A stretch of DNA of 64,000 nt from Mesaphorura yosii. Taxonomy: Eukaryota; Arthropoda; Collembola; Poduromorpha; Tullbergiidae. The DNA is taken from assembly GCA_009869945.1 (NCBI GenBank), contig WIXG01000200.1, positions 1 to 64,000 on the forward strand, given 5' to 3'. Below the pieces are notes generated by a model. It was not told where the DNA came from, ran no database searches, and saw nothing but the letters and a program-made list of their open reading frames with translations. Within the stretch, counting starts at the first letter, position 1, and the number at the start of each line of letters is the position of its first letter. Of the stretch, positions 51,801 through 64,000 are shown piece after piece. The position numbers and the translations under genes are program-made.

Positions 51801-54800
51801 TTCTTGTGAAGAAAAACTCCTTCCAAAAACTTCATTCAGATTTTCAAATTCATGTTGCCACGTTCTTCCTTTCACGTGAGCTGCCATTTCCAAGCCCCGA
51901 ACTCCGAACCATCCTTTTGAGGCTCTTATCATAAGAAAAGTCAAGACCCTATTCATCTCTGAGGGAATAATATGAAAACAGAGCGGCGCAATAACTCTGA
52001 TAAAAGAAAAAAATGCTTTCTCCCGTCTCTTTTCTCCGCATCTTTGACTCTTCAAAGAGTGCAAACAAAAACTTGAAAAATGGAAGTCAGCCATGCATGT
52101 CAGTAATTGTGTCAAAATTGTCGCACACAAATCCACAACAAACATTGAGAAGAATTGTTAAGTGTCATGCACGCATGCATGCCAGCGCGTGATAACTCTT
52201 CACGTTGAAGTGGATCTCATGTAGTGATACAATTCTTTCTGCGCAGACGAGCACGGAGCACGTTCGCCAGAACGCACGCATCAAATGTCTGGTGTGGCTT
52301 ACGGCTCAAAACCTCGCGTCATTATCATGATAATAAAGTAAGTACATGATTGTTGTTATTTTGATGATGAATGAAAGATCACGATGATGTGATAAAATGA
52401 ATCTCAATGGCAGAATCATGAAGTAATGAAGTACAAATGCCGAAAGAAGAGAAACTGCAGTGAATCTCCGACAGCAAATACAACTGACGAGTGTTGCCGT
52501 AATAAAAATAAACACATAACGCAACGCTGTGCATGATGCGCTAATAAATTATGGGCTTCAGTCGGTGCAGCAGTAATGATGAGCGTTGTTACACTGCACT
52601 GCCGGCATGGATGATAATCATAACGTAAGATAACGGGGTTAGTTGGTAGATTGAATGTATGAGGAAAATACAACTGTTAAATCCTGTATTATTGTTCAGG
52701 ATCATCATTTTCTTTTCGCACCTCATCCGTGCAATTGTTCCGCTATAATTTCATCTCATACTGCATCTGCAATGCATCTGGTCTCTGACTCCGGCCTCAT
52801 GCAATGAATATCACTGTTTTCCACTCACACATGCATCGCCCTGGGTATTGTGAAACAAATATGTCCAAAATAGCAAAGAGAAACGCCGTATTATGTAATT
52901 ATTTATTGTATCCGTTAACTGCTCTTTGATGATTACAATAACAAGAACATATAATAAAAGCGTGGAAAGACGGGGCTTCCATCAATCAGCTGACGCATCG
53001 CAAGCCACGTTCCTTGCACTTCACATTTGCAATCGTAATCAGTTTTTCAATTTGGTTGGAGCTTTAAATTTTGGCCCGTGAAAATTGGTATTTCAATTTC
53101 ATTTATTGGAGAAATACATACATTGTCCATTTGAGATAAGGCTGGGTCTTCGTCCTTTATTTAATTAGCTCTCTGAGCCCATTCTCCAGCATGGAAGGCT
53201 AACAAACGGAGCCCGAGTGGAGAGGCCGACGCAGACGCAATGAATCTCATGTTCCCACTTAGTCGCTCAGACAGAGTGCTTACGTGATCAATTGACATAA
53301 AGAAGCAGAAAATGTAACGGTAGATAAATAGGCACTTGCTCCTTCCACTTACCTGAAAACATTTCAAGATCTTGAGATGATTTCAGGTGGAAACCGACCA
53401 GACATGAGGGAAGGGAGGATGAAATGCAGTGCAGTGATTCGAATCTCGCCATAAAGTGGAGCGCTCATTTCTGCCATGCCGATTGGAAGTAAATATAAAA
53501 CACTCTCGAGGGAATGGCAGCACCACGCTAAGCATACGCATTCAATTATAGTTGAAGTCGCCTGCACTCCTCGAGTGAAGGTACAGACGAATCCATTCAC
53601 ACTGTGCCTGACGCTGTAAAAGCAATCCTACTGCGTTGGAGGACTGTTGGCAGAAATAAAGCATAAATACTCGTCGTCTCACGTACTTCTGAAAATCCTG
53701 CACGATTGCTATCTCCGCAGTTCTTCGATTACGCATTTCGCTGCACGGGAAAATGAAACTTACAACTGGCGGACTTAGGAATAGGAATCGATATTTCAAC
53801 CGCTCCGATTCGATAAAACTTGTATTTACCTGAATAGATTATTCGTGAAATCCGAAGGTCTCTGAACCATTTACCTTCGCGGCATAGCCTGAACAAGTCA
53901 GACACAACTCATGAAAAAGCATGGAAAAGTGCGTGTTTACAACTTTTAGCTGAGAAGAATCCGTTTCATTAGTTTGGGCTTCGTCTCTCGCATACAACAA
54001 TAGAATGGCTGAAAAATAAAATTTTAACTCCGTAATAAAATCTAAAGTCTGTCACGACTTCATTATGCTTGGGCACAAAGCAGACGACGAGTTTAAACTA
54101 AGTGCAGGTGAAAATAATGGGAAGCTATAGCGAGACAAAGGAACAAAGTAAAAGAGTGAAAGGGAAAAATTCATCAAATTAAGTTAACCTACTTTTCTGT
54201 TTCGTATTGTCTTTTTAGCATGTTGTACGTATGGCTAAGAAAGGTGCTTTCCTTTCGTGCTCATACCTTTCTCGCACTTTTGTGTGTACATCAGCATAAA
54301 CTAATATTTGCTCCTTCTCATCTCCCACACTGAAATTGTTATGATTATTGCTCGCTGTGCTGGGCTAAAATGCAGATACGGGAATTGTACTCTGATATTA
54401 TAAAATTATGCAACCCTGCTCAACCAGCGCCGTTCTGCTTTTGTCGTCTTGTTCGGTAGCGAAATCCATGAGGCGTGCTCCGAGAGCTCGTCGTCTGTTT
54501 TACAATTTCGTTAAATTATCCGGGGAAAGGGAAGGCGACGAACGAACGGCGACGTGTTTCTTCGCGTCCTTGGATCCCAGTTTCTAGAAATGACACCGTC
54601 ACACTTACAAGCAATGTGCCGTAGCAATGCAAACTAGTACCAACTCTGAATCTGTGAGTACTTTATGCCATTTTTGCTTGGTTTCATCTTGAATGAATAA
54701 CCGTATGAAATGCGAAGCTTTCCTTCATATAAAATGAAGAAATGGATTTTCCTCCAGCGAGTGGTAGCTTGTTCGGAGACACCGTTTGTGAAATGGGCAA

Positions 54801-57800
54801 AGGCTAATGACAAAAATAGAATCGCAATGCATCTCATAACCTTTTGAATTTCGCATTCATCTTCCTTCCACTGGACGGACGCTTGCGTAGGCGATGTCTC
54901 AACCATCTCCTCATTACCATAATAATTACAAATGTTTTGAACTCATAAATATCTTTGCACAGTTCTCGCATTGCAGCAAGATACCCTTAAGCAGGAAGTA
55001 ATCTCGTAGCATCTTCATGCGGGCTGAACTGTGGCCAAACCCAAATTTTTCATTAAGATAATTATTTGCATTTATTGTCCCTTCTTGCTCCACGCTGCTC
55101 AGCTCGTAAAAAGAAACCACTTAAGAATACTTAATGAGGTATTAAGGAGTCAGTTAACGAGAATTCGCGTATCGTAATGAGATGTTGTACGTATGATAAA
55201 TTCCATTTATTTCTTTCTCCTTGTCTTGACACGTCCAAATACATTGAACTCATGCAACGAAGAGATTTATTGCTTATTATTATCGGGAAAGCATGCAAAT
55301 TGTCTTTAGCTTGTACTCTGTACGTGGAACAAGCAACGGCATGACGACTGGTCCTGCACTGACTCCGGCTGCTCGTGCATTCTGAAGTCATTTCTATTTT
55401 TCGCTCACCTGAGCAGGAAAATCATTACCTGTCGCCCTTGTCTCGTAGCCGCTTCTTCATTTTCCATACTATTTGGGAATACATCGCACCGAAGCTCAGA
55501 TGGCGGAGTCTATTGGCATGCCATTTTTGCAATTTTAAATTAGCAATTTGTATGCAAATAAGGCGTCGAAAAGCCATTCTTTGTCTACGCAATTCCGTGA
55601 AATGATGTCCATAAAACTAAACACATAAATCATTCGATTTATAGCAATTACACCATTAACAAGCGAACAGGTGTCGAATACCAAAGGCAATTGAGAAAGG
55701 GTTCGTTCAGACTGTGAGAACTCAATGCAAAATGGCAAAAAGAGCAAAGATGGTTCGTGGCTGCTCTTTAAGAGGAGTGCCTAATCACGATGTGCTTGTC
55801 TAGTCAGGGAGAACAGCATGTACAGTTCGTTGTCTTCGATTGTGTGGCGAGTCGATGTGCTTCTGAACGAACAAGGGAGCTATTATTTTGTCCCGTACGA
55901 ACAAGTCATGTGCTCTGGTATTTTGTTGGCCCTCACGTAATCACTAGTTTATTAAAACAAGATTCAGCGTAAGAAAGTGCGCCTACCGGATTAATTGTCT
56001 CGATTCGACTACGGACTTGTTATACAAAATCGAAGGAGAAACGAAGACGATCACGGCTCTGCGTTCTGTAAAACAGGATTGCTAATAAAGTATTCATTTT
56101 CGTTCAGAACGAGTTTCACCTTAACTAGATGGCAATTAAATTAATACTCTGTCAATGAAGTCTTATCGTGTATACGCTCTGCTTAACAAGACAGTTTTGG
56201 GTACATTTGGAAAAGAAATGTTACATGATATCGACAACAACCGGTTTATCGGTGAAATCTGACTTTTGTTGTGACGATTTTTGCAAATTCCTCTTTCTGT
56301 TCTGCGCGGTTGCATTATTGCCCTTTGATTACTTATGGAATGGACAACGAGAAATGAAGGAGCCTGGTGTGAAGGAGGAAAAAATTGAGAAATGCAAAGT
56401 GAAGGAAGCCAGTTTTGCATATGAGCGTGAAGGGCACAGCATGAATGAAATGGGAATTCTGCACGAGGAATAAGGAAAGAGAAGCCTGACACTGATCGTG
56501 AATTGAATGACTATTACTTACTCGGTTATTGCATTGTGTTTACGAGTGTGTGGGATGAATTTATTAATTTTCATCATCACACGTCACTCCATCGTCGTAA
56601 CTCTGCTCAAGTTAACTCCATCTGCCATTACGTGTTTTCAGGTTTGGCCGGTCCACATTTGCATAAAAATTTTCGGAAGAGAATCTTTTCACTGCCAATG
56701 ACCTCTCCTCCCTCGTCATAATCAGCAATTATTTTGTACAAGTAATGTGGGATTATTCACAGGACCGTTTTAAATATTTGGCAATGATTACGTATGCGTC
56801 CTCATGAATTCATGAATAATGCGTCCTGTGTGCAGAGCTACGACGAGAATTCCTGGTGTTATGCGCATACTAATTTCTGCGTACATGCTAAAAGACAAAG
56901 GCGAAAGATGTTCGACACGAAAAACGTTTCTTCTGCCGTACATGACTTGACTCGGAACGGAAAACGAATTCAAGCAAATGTTGATGCATCGCATCATATT
57001 TATTATGATCATTATTAACATGTGCAAAATAAAACGAAAACTCTTTACTCTTGCTCTTCTGTATCCTTCGGGAATTAAAATTTGAATATTATAAGAAGAA
57101 AAGGAGCAATGGAATGGCTACTCTTCTCCCGGTACTTAAATTACACCGAACGCGGCACATATGCGCGGCAACAGCGCTTAAAATAAAAGTTAAATGGTAA
57201 TAATAAAGTATCCGCTTAATGTGCTTTGCCATTTTTTGCTTTGAGCCTGAGTGTGCTCGCATGTGCAAATCTTATTACTATTCGAATAACGTTAGACAAT
57301 AAATGTACAACATTACCATTTTAAAATGCCTGACAGGGCATGCCTAGGCCTCCGCACTGGTCGGACCATTTCCCCAAGTCAAAGGCAAAACGGTTATGGT
57401 AATCATGCAATAAAGTAAATTAATTTCTACGAGATTTACAGTACTTCGGATTTGTATAACAAAATTCCGAAAGGCTGAAAAGATTTCCAGAGTGGAATTT
57501 ATTGCGAAAGCGGATGCAGAGCTCGATTGTTGAACTCACGCTGCAATTCGTTGCGACTGTCGCCCTGCGCTTTCAAACTCCGCATTGTAAAATGATACGT
57601 AATCAAGATAGACATCGGAGACGGTATATCGAAGTTTCGAGCGACAGCTTCTCGGAGTTTCAATCAACGTTTTATATTATAGTCATAAAACATGCCGCTC
57701 AACTACAGCTAGGTGAAGTGCCTCGAAATTAAGTGGCAAGCCGCTGACGTTGTGCGGCATCGCATTCGCCGAATAAATACTTCCGACGAATAAATCCTTT

Positions 57801-60800
57801 ACGACGTATATGCGCCGCGGCACGACATGCCTTCGGTTCGAGTTTATTGCCCAATTTCAGTTAAACTTCCGATAAAAGCAAAAGACATTTTAAATATTCA
57901 AGAAATAAATTGTCAAATTGCGTTTCCACGATTTTCCGGGAAATAAAGAAATCCACACACAGTGCACAAAACGAGTACGGAAAAAGATGACATAAATTTG
58001 ATACATGACGGCAAGACTAAAACGAAGCAGAACAGATCAGCGGTTGAAAGCGTTTCCAGTTCAGAGATGAAATATTTCAACTTCAGTTTTATCATCCCGT
58101 GATTGCATTTCCCTTGGATTGACATCTGAGAACAAACTGTATATTGACTCTCGTTTCCTACAAACCGTGCATCTCTTGCCGTTCAAAGTTCAGGAAATTA
58201 GTATCTAATTTTCATATCATGGAAAATGGGTTCATCGTCCCAGGAATGCGAACAGGCTGAAATGAACTAGGAACTTAACGAGGTTTGTAACTTGGATTAA
58301 AATAGATAAGTTTATGAGGATCATGTTACTCAACTTTGAAATTGTAATATTTTCTGCTGGTAACTGTGATTCATAAATATCATATTGCGATAATAAATGA
58401 TGACGAGTTCCTTTACTCGTTTCTGGTGTCGGTTGGTGACACTTTGATATTTTCCAAGCCACGAGGCAACACCCGACGCATGCAGCGCTGCACAGCGATA
58501 CACAAGACAAGGGTTGATCACTTTATTTGAAAGCGATGCCACCCTGCAACCAAATAAATATTTTATGTCACTCGCTTATTCTCGTATTTGGTCATAAAGC
58601 ATCTGATCCGACATACAATCTACAAACGGGTTGACAGATGAAAAACTGCGATCATACATTTGCACGAAGCAAATGAAAACGAATTTTTTTATTTGGCCAT
58701 ACTGTGCAGTCAGTCACCTAGCCACACAATGAACCTTAGTTGTCTGTCTTCAATAACATCTTGGGAATTCGTCAAACGTCGATTTCACTCTCTTCCTGCC
58801 TATGCAAGGCGTACCGATCCTGACAAGGCACAGGATATTGTGAACAGAAAACAACAAAAGGGTTAAAAGTACTTGTGTTCTTTCAGGACGACGGGCCCCT
58901 TTCTCGCATGGAAATAAAGTTCAAGATCATCGGCAGTGGGCCTTGAAAGGTTCGGTCGTTGAACTGGCGATCCTTTCCTCTGTGTATGAAACTTGCCAAA
59001 GTGGTAAATCTACATCTCATTGAAGGGTTTCATTCTCCTGAGCCTTGGCAGATGATTTCACATTGAACTTCGCATTATTAAGAGAAGAAAGGGTCAAACG
59101 CAATGATTAGCATAATGCAAGTCAACAAAAATGCACAAAAGAGAGGCGACTCCCTCGCATCGCAGATCGTTCGACCCAACCACCGGATGGACGATGGGTT
59201 TTATTTTCAAAACCTCAACCGCTTCTAAATTAGCTGAACATTTGCGTACAAATACGAGCAACAAAACCGAGCCAAAAAATGTAGCACTCGAAATGAAGTG
59301 AAGAGTTGTGCGATTGTCTTGAACGTTACTCCAATTATTATGCTTTACACTGTATGTTTGAATGAGAGAAATGTGTGTGCATGACATGCTCCACGTAATA
59401 CTATTATCATCATCATCTGCCAAAGTGAATAATGCATGTCAAATTAAAGTGCAAGTGTGCAGTCTGCTGAAAAAGAGTGCAATATAAATTGCTCTGAGGT
59501 GCCGAGCTTCTAAATAGGCTCGTACTAGGCCCTCGCTGATATTGCGTGCTTCATAATGATACACTTTTGAAAAATGCAGATTAGGAAGTATTGTAATTGT
59601 CGTCCGTCCGGCCGTGGAAACCAAACATCGAGTGCAGTTAGCTCGCCACCGACGCATAAAAATTAAACGGGCAAAGTCAAAGGCAATGCTGGAATGTAAG
59701 AAGAAACTTCAGGCGGTTCGGCTAACGTTTAGCCCAGCAAAGAATGCACTGCAAATATGGAACAAGCGTAAAAACTCATCGATCATGATTTGTGCGCTCT
59801 TGATACCCACAAAACTGTAGCTTTTCTAAATTGATCGCCAATTTCATCAGAATCAGCGAGACCACAATTACACTTTAAGGAAAATGTTGGCCCTGAAAGA
59901 AAAAAAATCTTCTGGCTGCCTTCTTGGCCCCTGGCCGTCGAGACGTGATGATCGACTTGTGTTGATGTTGTGTTCCCGTACCCCAAAGAGAAGAAAAAGA
60001 ATCATTTTCCCGTAAATGTTATTTACTGTCTGTATTGCTGCAGAAAAGTAAGTGAACGCGCATTCAGCATGCCGTAATGCAGTGTGCGTTGGGCTGTTAC
60101 GTGAGTGTGCTGCGTGCAGCTCGTACTCGCAAATAGTAATAGTAATGTGATGGGTGTAGAAATAAGAAATGCGTAATCTTAATCCCAAAGATTTTGTAAC
60201 GGGATTCTTTCTTCAGTTCACTCATTTTATTCTAATAGCATTGTATAAATAAAAGCGTAGCGTAGAAACCTACAGAACGACTTTGCTCTTGCCATCATAA
60301 CTGAACCGTCTTATAGAAAATGCATCAACTTGAAAGAATTTCTTCTTCAAGGCCAATACAGGAAAACATTTTTATATTTTATATTATTTTTTCATGGTTT
60401 CGGTTGAATGACCCTATCAGACTGTGTCTTATAATTTATAGCATCTGCAGAGTAACCAGATACACAAGAACGGACCAGCAGGACGGGAGTTGTCCTTCGT
60501 CGTCATCTGACTTCTGCATCTTGCACTCCTCCACGCACTTCATTATCATGCTGCTCAAAGGTTCTCGACAACACAACAACAATGGACGAGGGAACAAGCA
60601 ACGTATTTACACTTGTGCACTGTTACCAAGAAAGAAGAATTGGAAAAATCACTGTACTAGCATCTCTTCGCCTTGCCAAGGTAGCATAATCACAACCGTC
60701 GCTCTCGGAATTAGAGGGAAATAGCAGCAGAGAGAAGAGCGCCGAGCGAAATAACTGTTCCATCATCGCCAACTATTCTTCAGCGATCAACATCAAACCG

Positions 60801-63800
60801 AAATCGAATAGATAATGGACGGAATACACAAACCATGCATACTCGGCACTGCAGCCATTATCTCGACACGGTTATTGATTAGCATTAACGAATTCAGGCA
60901 GGGTAGCAAAACTGAATGCCAACAATGAGTTATTGCTAAGCTGACTTGGATCAAGAGTGTCCCGATGAGAGATTAAAATGACACAACACGACGCTACACT
61001 GTACCAACAACAAACAAATGCACGCTGTATTATGTTCATTATTTCAGAATTACAAACATCATTCATCTTCCTATTCTTTCTCTTCATCCCTCACAGCCAG
61101 CGAGACACGACACAAGACACAGAGCAGTGTAAGAATCTGGCATTCGTTGTGTTAAAAATGTACACAGTGCGTTTCTCAGTCTCACCTTCAACCTGCGTAA
61201 ACTGCGATGCAATGCGCGCTCAGCGCTTTCGTGATTTGCTGTTTTGCAGCGTATTTGGCTAAAATTAAACGTATGTAGATTGTAAATTCATGAAATTACA
61301 AGCTACGCACTTACACATGGATTAACAGGTAAAGCCTGCAAAATAAAATAGAAATTTTACGGCGTCGAAAGATTTACCGGAACGACATCAAAATAGCGAC
61401 AAACTTCAAATTCCAGAAATTAGAGATTCATGCGTGCTAATTGCATGATGAGTTTATCCAATTAGCAGAGTTCGCATTGCGATTTAGGACAAAACAAGTG
61501 CGAAAGAGCGAAAATGCAAAAGAATTAAAGTACCGCTACTTGTTGAAATAAAAAAAGTCAACCTTTTGCAGTTGCTGTTTTTTCAACCCGTTTTTTCACT
61601 TCATCTTTCATTCACGTTGGGATTCAATTCTTTCTCTCCATCGAGTTCCTACCAACTGCGTGTTCGGTGCATGGACTCTGTACGCTTATTACTCAAATGG
61701 TTTGACAGCTTGTACTGCAATAAATGCCATCCGCAGTTTCCTTAATACATGCTTGCATTTATTTGTCAGCGTGTGAGTTAACTCTGATCGCTGAATATCA
61801 ACAAACCAGAAGCTTAAGTACACTCGTTTAGTTGAATGACCGTCTCGCAGCAGTCACTGCGTCTTCGCATCTCATCTCTTCCTCTGATTGAAATCATGAA
61901 TGATCATTTCATAATCTCCGCTGCGCATGTAAATAGTAAATAGGCATGTGTGCTTCCCGAGTCAAGTAGAGCCAGTCAAAGAGTATGAACTTATGAAACG
62001 CTCCGTGTTGCAAAAATTCTAACTGGTCATTGCAACTTTCGGATTGCCACTGCCACTGCCATTTCAGCAGTCTACACTTCTGACTCGGACTTCTTTCTGG
62101 CATTGAACACTGATTACAGAAAGACAAGTTGTTGTCCTGCTGAAAGCAAAATCACATCACGGGTGTCGTTACTTGATTTTCTGGGTGCTGTCTCCCCGCA
62201 CTGCGGCGGTATTCTGCTGCGCTGTGATTATTTATTATCACTTAAACGTGTCTGCATATTATTATTAAGCTAACTAACTGATGACTTTTCCTGTGTTGCT
62301 GCTGCAGCTAGTTTGCATCCACGCAGCCTCGCCATGTCGTGCCATGCCGTGCGTCTCGATGATTTCGTCAACATTAGCAAGAACAAGAAAGCAGCAAGTA
62401 CGGAATTACAACTGTATAAAATTTTATGTACATGTGTTTGTCATGGTTCATTGAACTATTATTCATCTATATCCATAATATATTCAACTTATTACACAAC
62501 GTCTTACACTAACGTGTGGATTATTATAATCAACTCGGCTCTTGCTACTCCCTTCATTGGCGCTGCCCGTGTTTAGAAGTATTTAATTTAATCTTAACAG
62601 GAACGAAGTTTCGATTATGATTTCTGGTATTGATAAACGACGCATTTAAATCCTTTATCTGCAGAACCAGACCTAACTGTTTGCGAGCTGCTCAGAGCGT
62701 ACTTCCTATTCCTTTTGTTTCAGTTTTAAAAAAAAGTCCGTAGTTCATGTGGCGAAAGAACTAAGAACCTTGAATGCGGTCTCATTTATTATTGATACTT
62801 ACTCTACCTCAAAAGTCCAGTAGAATTCATTAGACAATTTGGACGAAATTGTCTCGTGGTTTGCTGCTTTACTTCGTTTTCCGTTTCGGTTAATATTTGA
62901 TGAATGACTTTTAGATGTACACTGCCAGCGACCGCAGGCATGCGGTCCCATTGTCATCATGTCATTTATAATTAGTCGAGCTCTCGCCCTCACATTGTGA
63001 GAAATTAAGTGCAAATGGAACGGAATGGAGAGAATGAATGTGGAATGTGTTTACCTTTCTTCGTCTGCTGCTGCAAGGTGTTTGTGGTTGCGGTCGTGCA
63101 TGAAATGTTGGTCGCTTTCTCTGCTGCGTTTGTAGTGGTTGTGCTCAGTAATTGAATTTGGACAACTTGTGGTGATCGTAGCGGCGGCGAAGAAGGTGGC
63201 GGTGTGGATGACGAGTGTAACAGAGTAATGTGATTAGCCGTATTGGTGGTGTCTCCGGAGATGGCCCCAGCGCACGTTGTAATCGATTCATTATTCAGAA
63301 CTCCGGGTTCCAACTTAATACAATTAACGGACAGGAGACTGTTATTGTTGTTGTGACTCAGAATGTTGTTGTTGTTCAGGCTGATTTGTTGCTGGTGGGT
63401 TTGATGCGGGCTGTGAATCTGAATCTCCTGTGTACCTGTTGCCGGTCCAAGCATCTCATCCGGTTCCATCTTAACGTGGACATTGGTCGGGGTGGTCGAG
63501 GGTGAAGCTGCAGTGGTCGTCGGTGACGCATCCGCCGAGTTCGTCCCATGCGGTGGAGAGAGTCCGGAAGTCGAGATTAAGTCTAGAGAAGCGTTGGCAG
63601 TGTTGAGGGACGAAATGGGGGCAGGGTTGCTCGACGGACAAGTTTTGTTATCAGTCGAAGTATTCTGCTGGGAATCCGGCGTGGCCGACGATGTGAAAGA
63701 GTCAAATAGGTCGTCCGTCGTTCCATCGTCGCAGAAACTCAGCTCGAAATCGAACGAGTTGCTTTGTGAGTTTAAGGCGGCCAGAGTCGGGTTGGACTGC

Positions 63801-63829
63801 GACGTGCTGGTTGATTCTACTTTGAACAT
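48872..63829 (-). CDS. E78: E78-type nuclear receptor (NR1E)
   Basis: Six coding exons on the - strand (63055-63829, 51217-51370, 50562-50662, 50122-50474, 49293-49559, 48872-49219), in phase throughout, give 665 residues. The N-terminal 258 residues are rich in Ser, Thr, Asn and Gln and start MFKVEST, with an acidic/hydrophobic [10 protein letters not shown] segment. The DNA-binding domain has zinc ligands C275, C278, C292, C295 and C311, C317, C327, C330, the P-box [11 protein letters not shown], and the C-terminal extension [23 protein letters not shown] and [15 protein letters not shown] point to E78 rather than E75. A Ser/Asn-rich hinge follows, then a ligand-binding domain (about 430-665) with [26 protein letters not shown] and the AF-2 helix [12 protein letters not shown]78 is a nuclear transcription factor of the ecdysone cascade, related to vertebrate REV-ERB/PPAR. 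Intron 1 is 11.7 kb. The 5' UTR probably begins beyond the window, as an acceptor-like CCAG lies near 63975. Confidence 0.92.
51371..63054. other. Intron 1 of the E78-type receptor gene
   Basis: 11,684 bp between the N-terminal exon and the first zinc-finger exon. Both boundaries match in phase 1 (donor GTAAAC at 63054 downward, acceptor TTTTGCAG ending at 51371). It contains no exon I can support with confidence. One short open frame with a signal-peptide-like start is listed separately. Related receptor genes often use alternative first exons, so hidden promoters are possible, but none was identified. Confidence 0.75.
54634..54837 (-). CDS. Short open frame with signal-peptide-like start (doubtful)
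   Basis: On the - strand an ATG opens 67 codons. The first 20 or so read [19 protein letters not shown], a good signal peptide by eye, followed by a basic, aromatic-rich tail with no cysteines. It lies inside intron 1 of the receptor gene on the same strand. No family is recognised, no clear splice donor follows, and chance open frames of this length are expected in 12 kb. It is recorded only as a candidate. Confidence 0.15.
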   Translation of the reverse strand: MRCIAILFLSLAFAHFTNGVSEQATTRWRKIHFFILYEGKLRISYGYSFKMKPSKNGIKYSQIQSWY

Positions 63830-64000
63830 TCTGATGCCGTTCCTTTCCTGTCTTCGATATTGTTATTGATTCGGGTTTCCGATATTATAATTGGCACTTT
63901 GTTTAGTATTATTCGATTTTCTGTTCCAAGTCAGCGTCTCCAAACTCCCTTCCTGTTGCCAATTTCCAATTTCCTGGAAAGAAATCAAAAGCCAGAAGAA

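Noticed and set aside
53428-53446. GATTCGAATC word resembling a tRNA B box
   Set aside because: No A box or cloverleaf can be drawn around it on either strand.
48872-63829. E75 (NR1D3) instead of E78
   Set aside because: The P-box flank VTSCEGCKG, the [15 protein letters not shown] stretch and [13 protein letters not shown] fit E78; E75 reads VHSCEGCKG and has a different extension.

Overview
The window is nuclear DNA of an animal, most likely an arthropod. The genes have GT-AG introns, many only 42-100 bp long. One encodes an ecdysone-pathway nuclear receptor of the E78 (NR1E) type, and the ADP/ATP carrier is very close to the arthropod form. Short AACCTAACC/TTAGGTT motifs, common in insect and related genomes, are scattered about. 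NELL and DSTYK orthologues are both present, which speaks against a higher fly. A non-dipteran hexapod or a crustacean fits, but I cannot name the species.

Layout. The first 12 kb is gene-dense. DSTYK (dual-specificity kinase, + strand, 15 exons) lies tail-to-tail with BET1 (ER-Golgi SNARE, - strand). BET1 is head-to-head with Asterix/WDR83OS (ER membrane-protein biogenesis, + strand) across a promoter of about 560 bp. A small unrecognised two-exon gene with a mitochondrial-looking N-terminus follows. It is tail-to-tail with an intronless PHF12 homologue (PHD-finger chromatin factor, - strand). A gene-poor 4.9 kb carries a hAT-type MITE with perfect 8-bp target duplications. NELL (secreted thrombospondin-N/VWC/EGF protein, - strand, 14 exons) fills 17.0-21.3 kb. 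It may have a second first exon at 29.8 kb. A 20-kb stretch with no convincing gene follows, apart from that exon.

The right third holds an unrecognised three-exon gene at 41.4-42.7 kb, the ADP/ATP translocase gene (+ strand, 6 exons), and the E78-type nuclear receptor gene (- strand, 6 coding exons). The receptor gene has an 11.7-kb first intron reaching to 63.8 kb.

The genes do not form one pathway. The only clear functional pairing is BET1 with Asterix, both early secretory-pathway genes sharing a divergent promoter. The most notable items are the inverted-repeat element inside Asterix intron 1 that may supply a 19-nt microexon, the candidate alternative signal-peptide exon of NELL, the 42-bp NELL intron beside a 21-nt microexon, a GC-AG intron and two stop-free in-frame introns in the DSTYK kinase domain, the intronless PHF12, and two genes I cannot assign to a family. 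I saw no CRISPR array, no tRNA or rRNA gene, and no retroviral or Polinton-like element.
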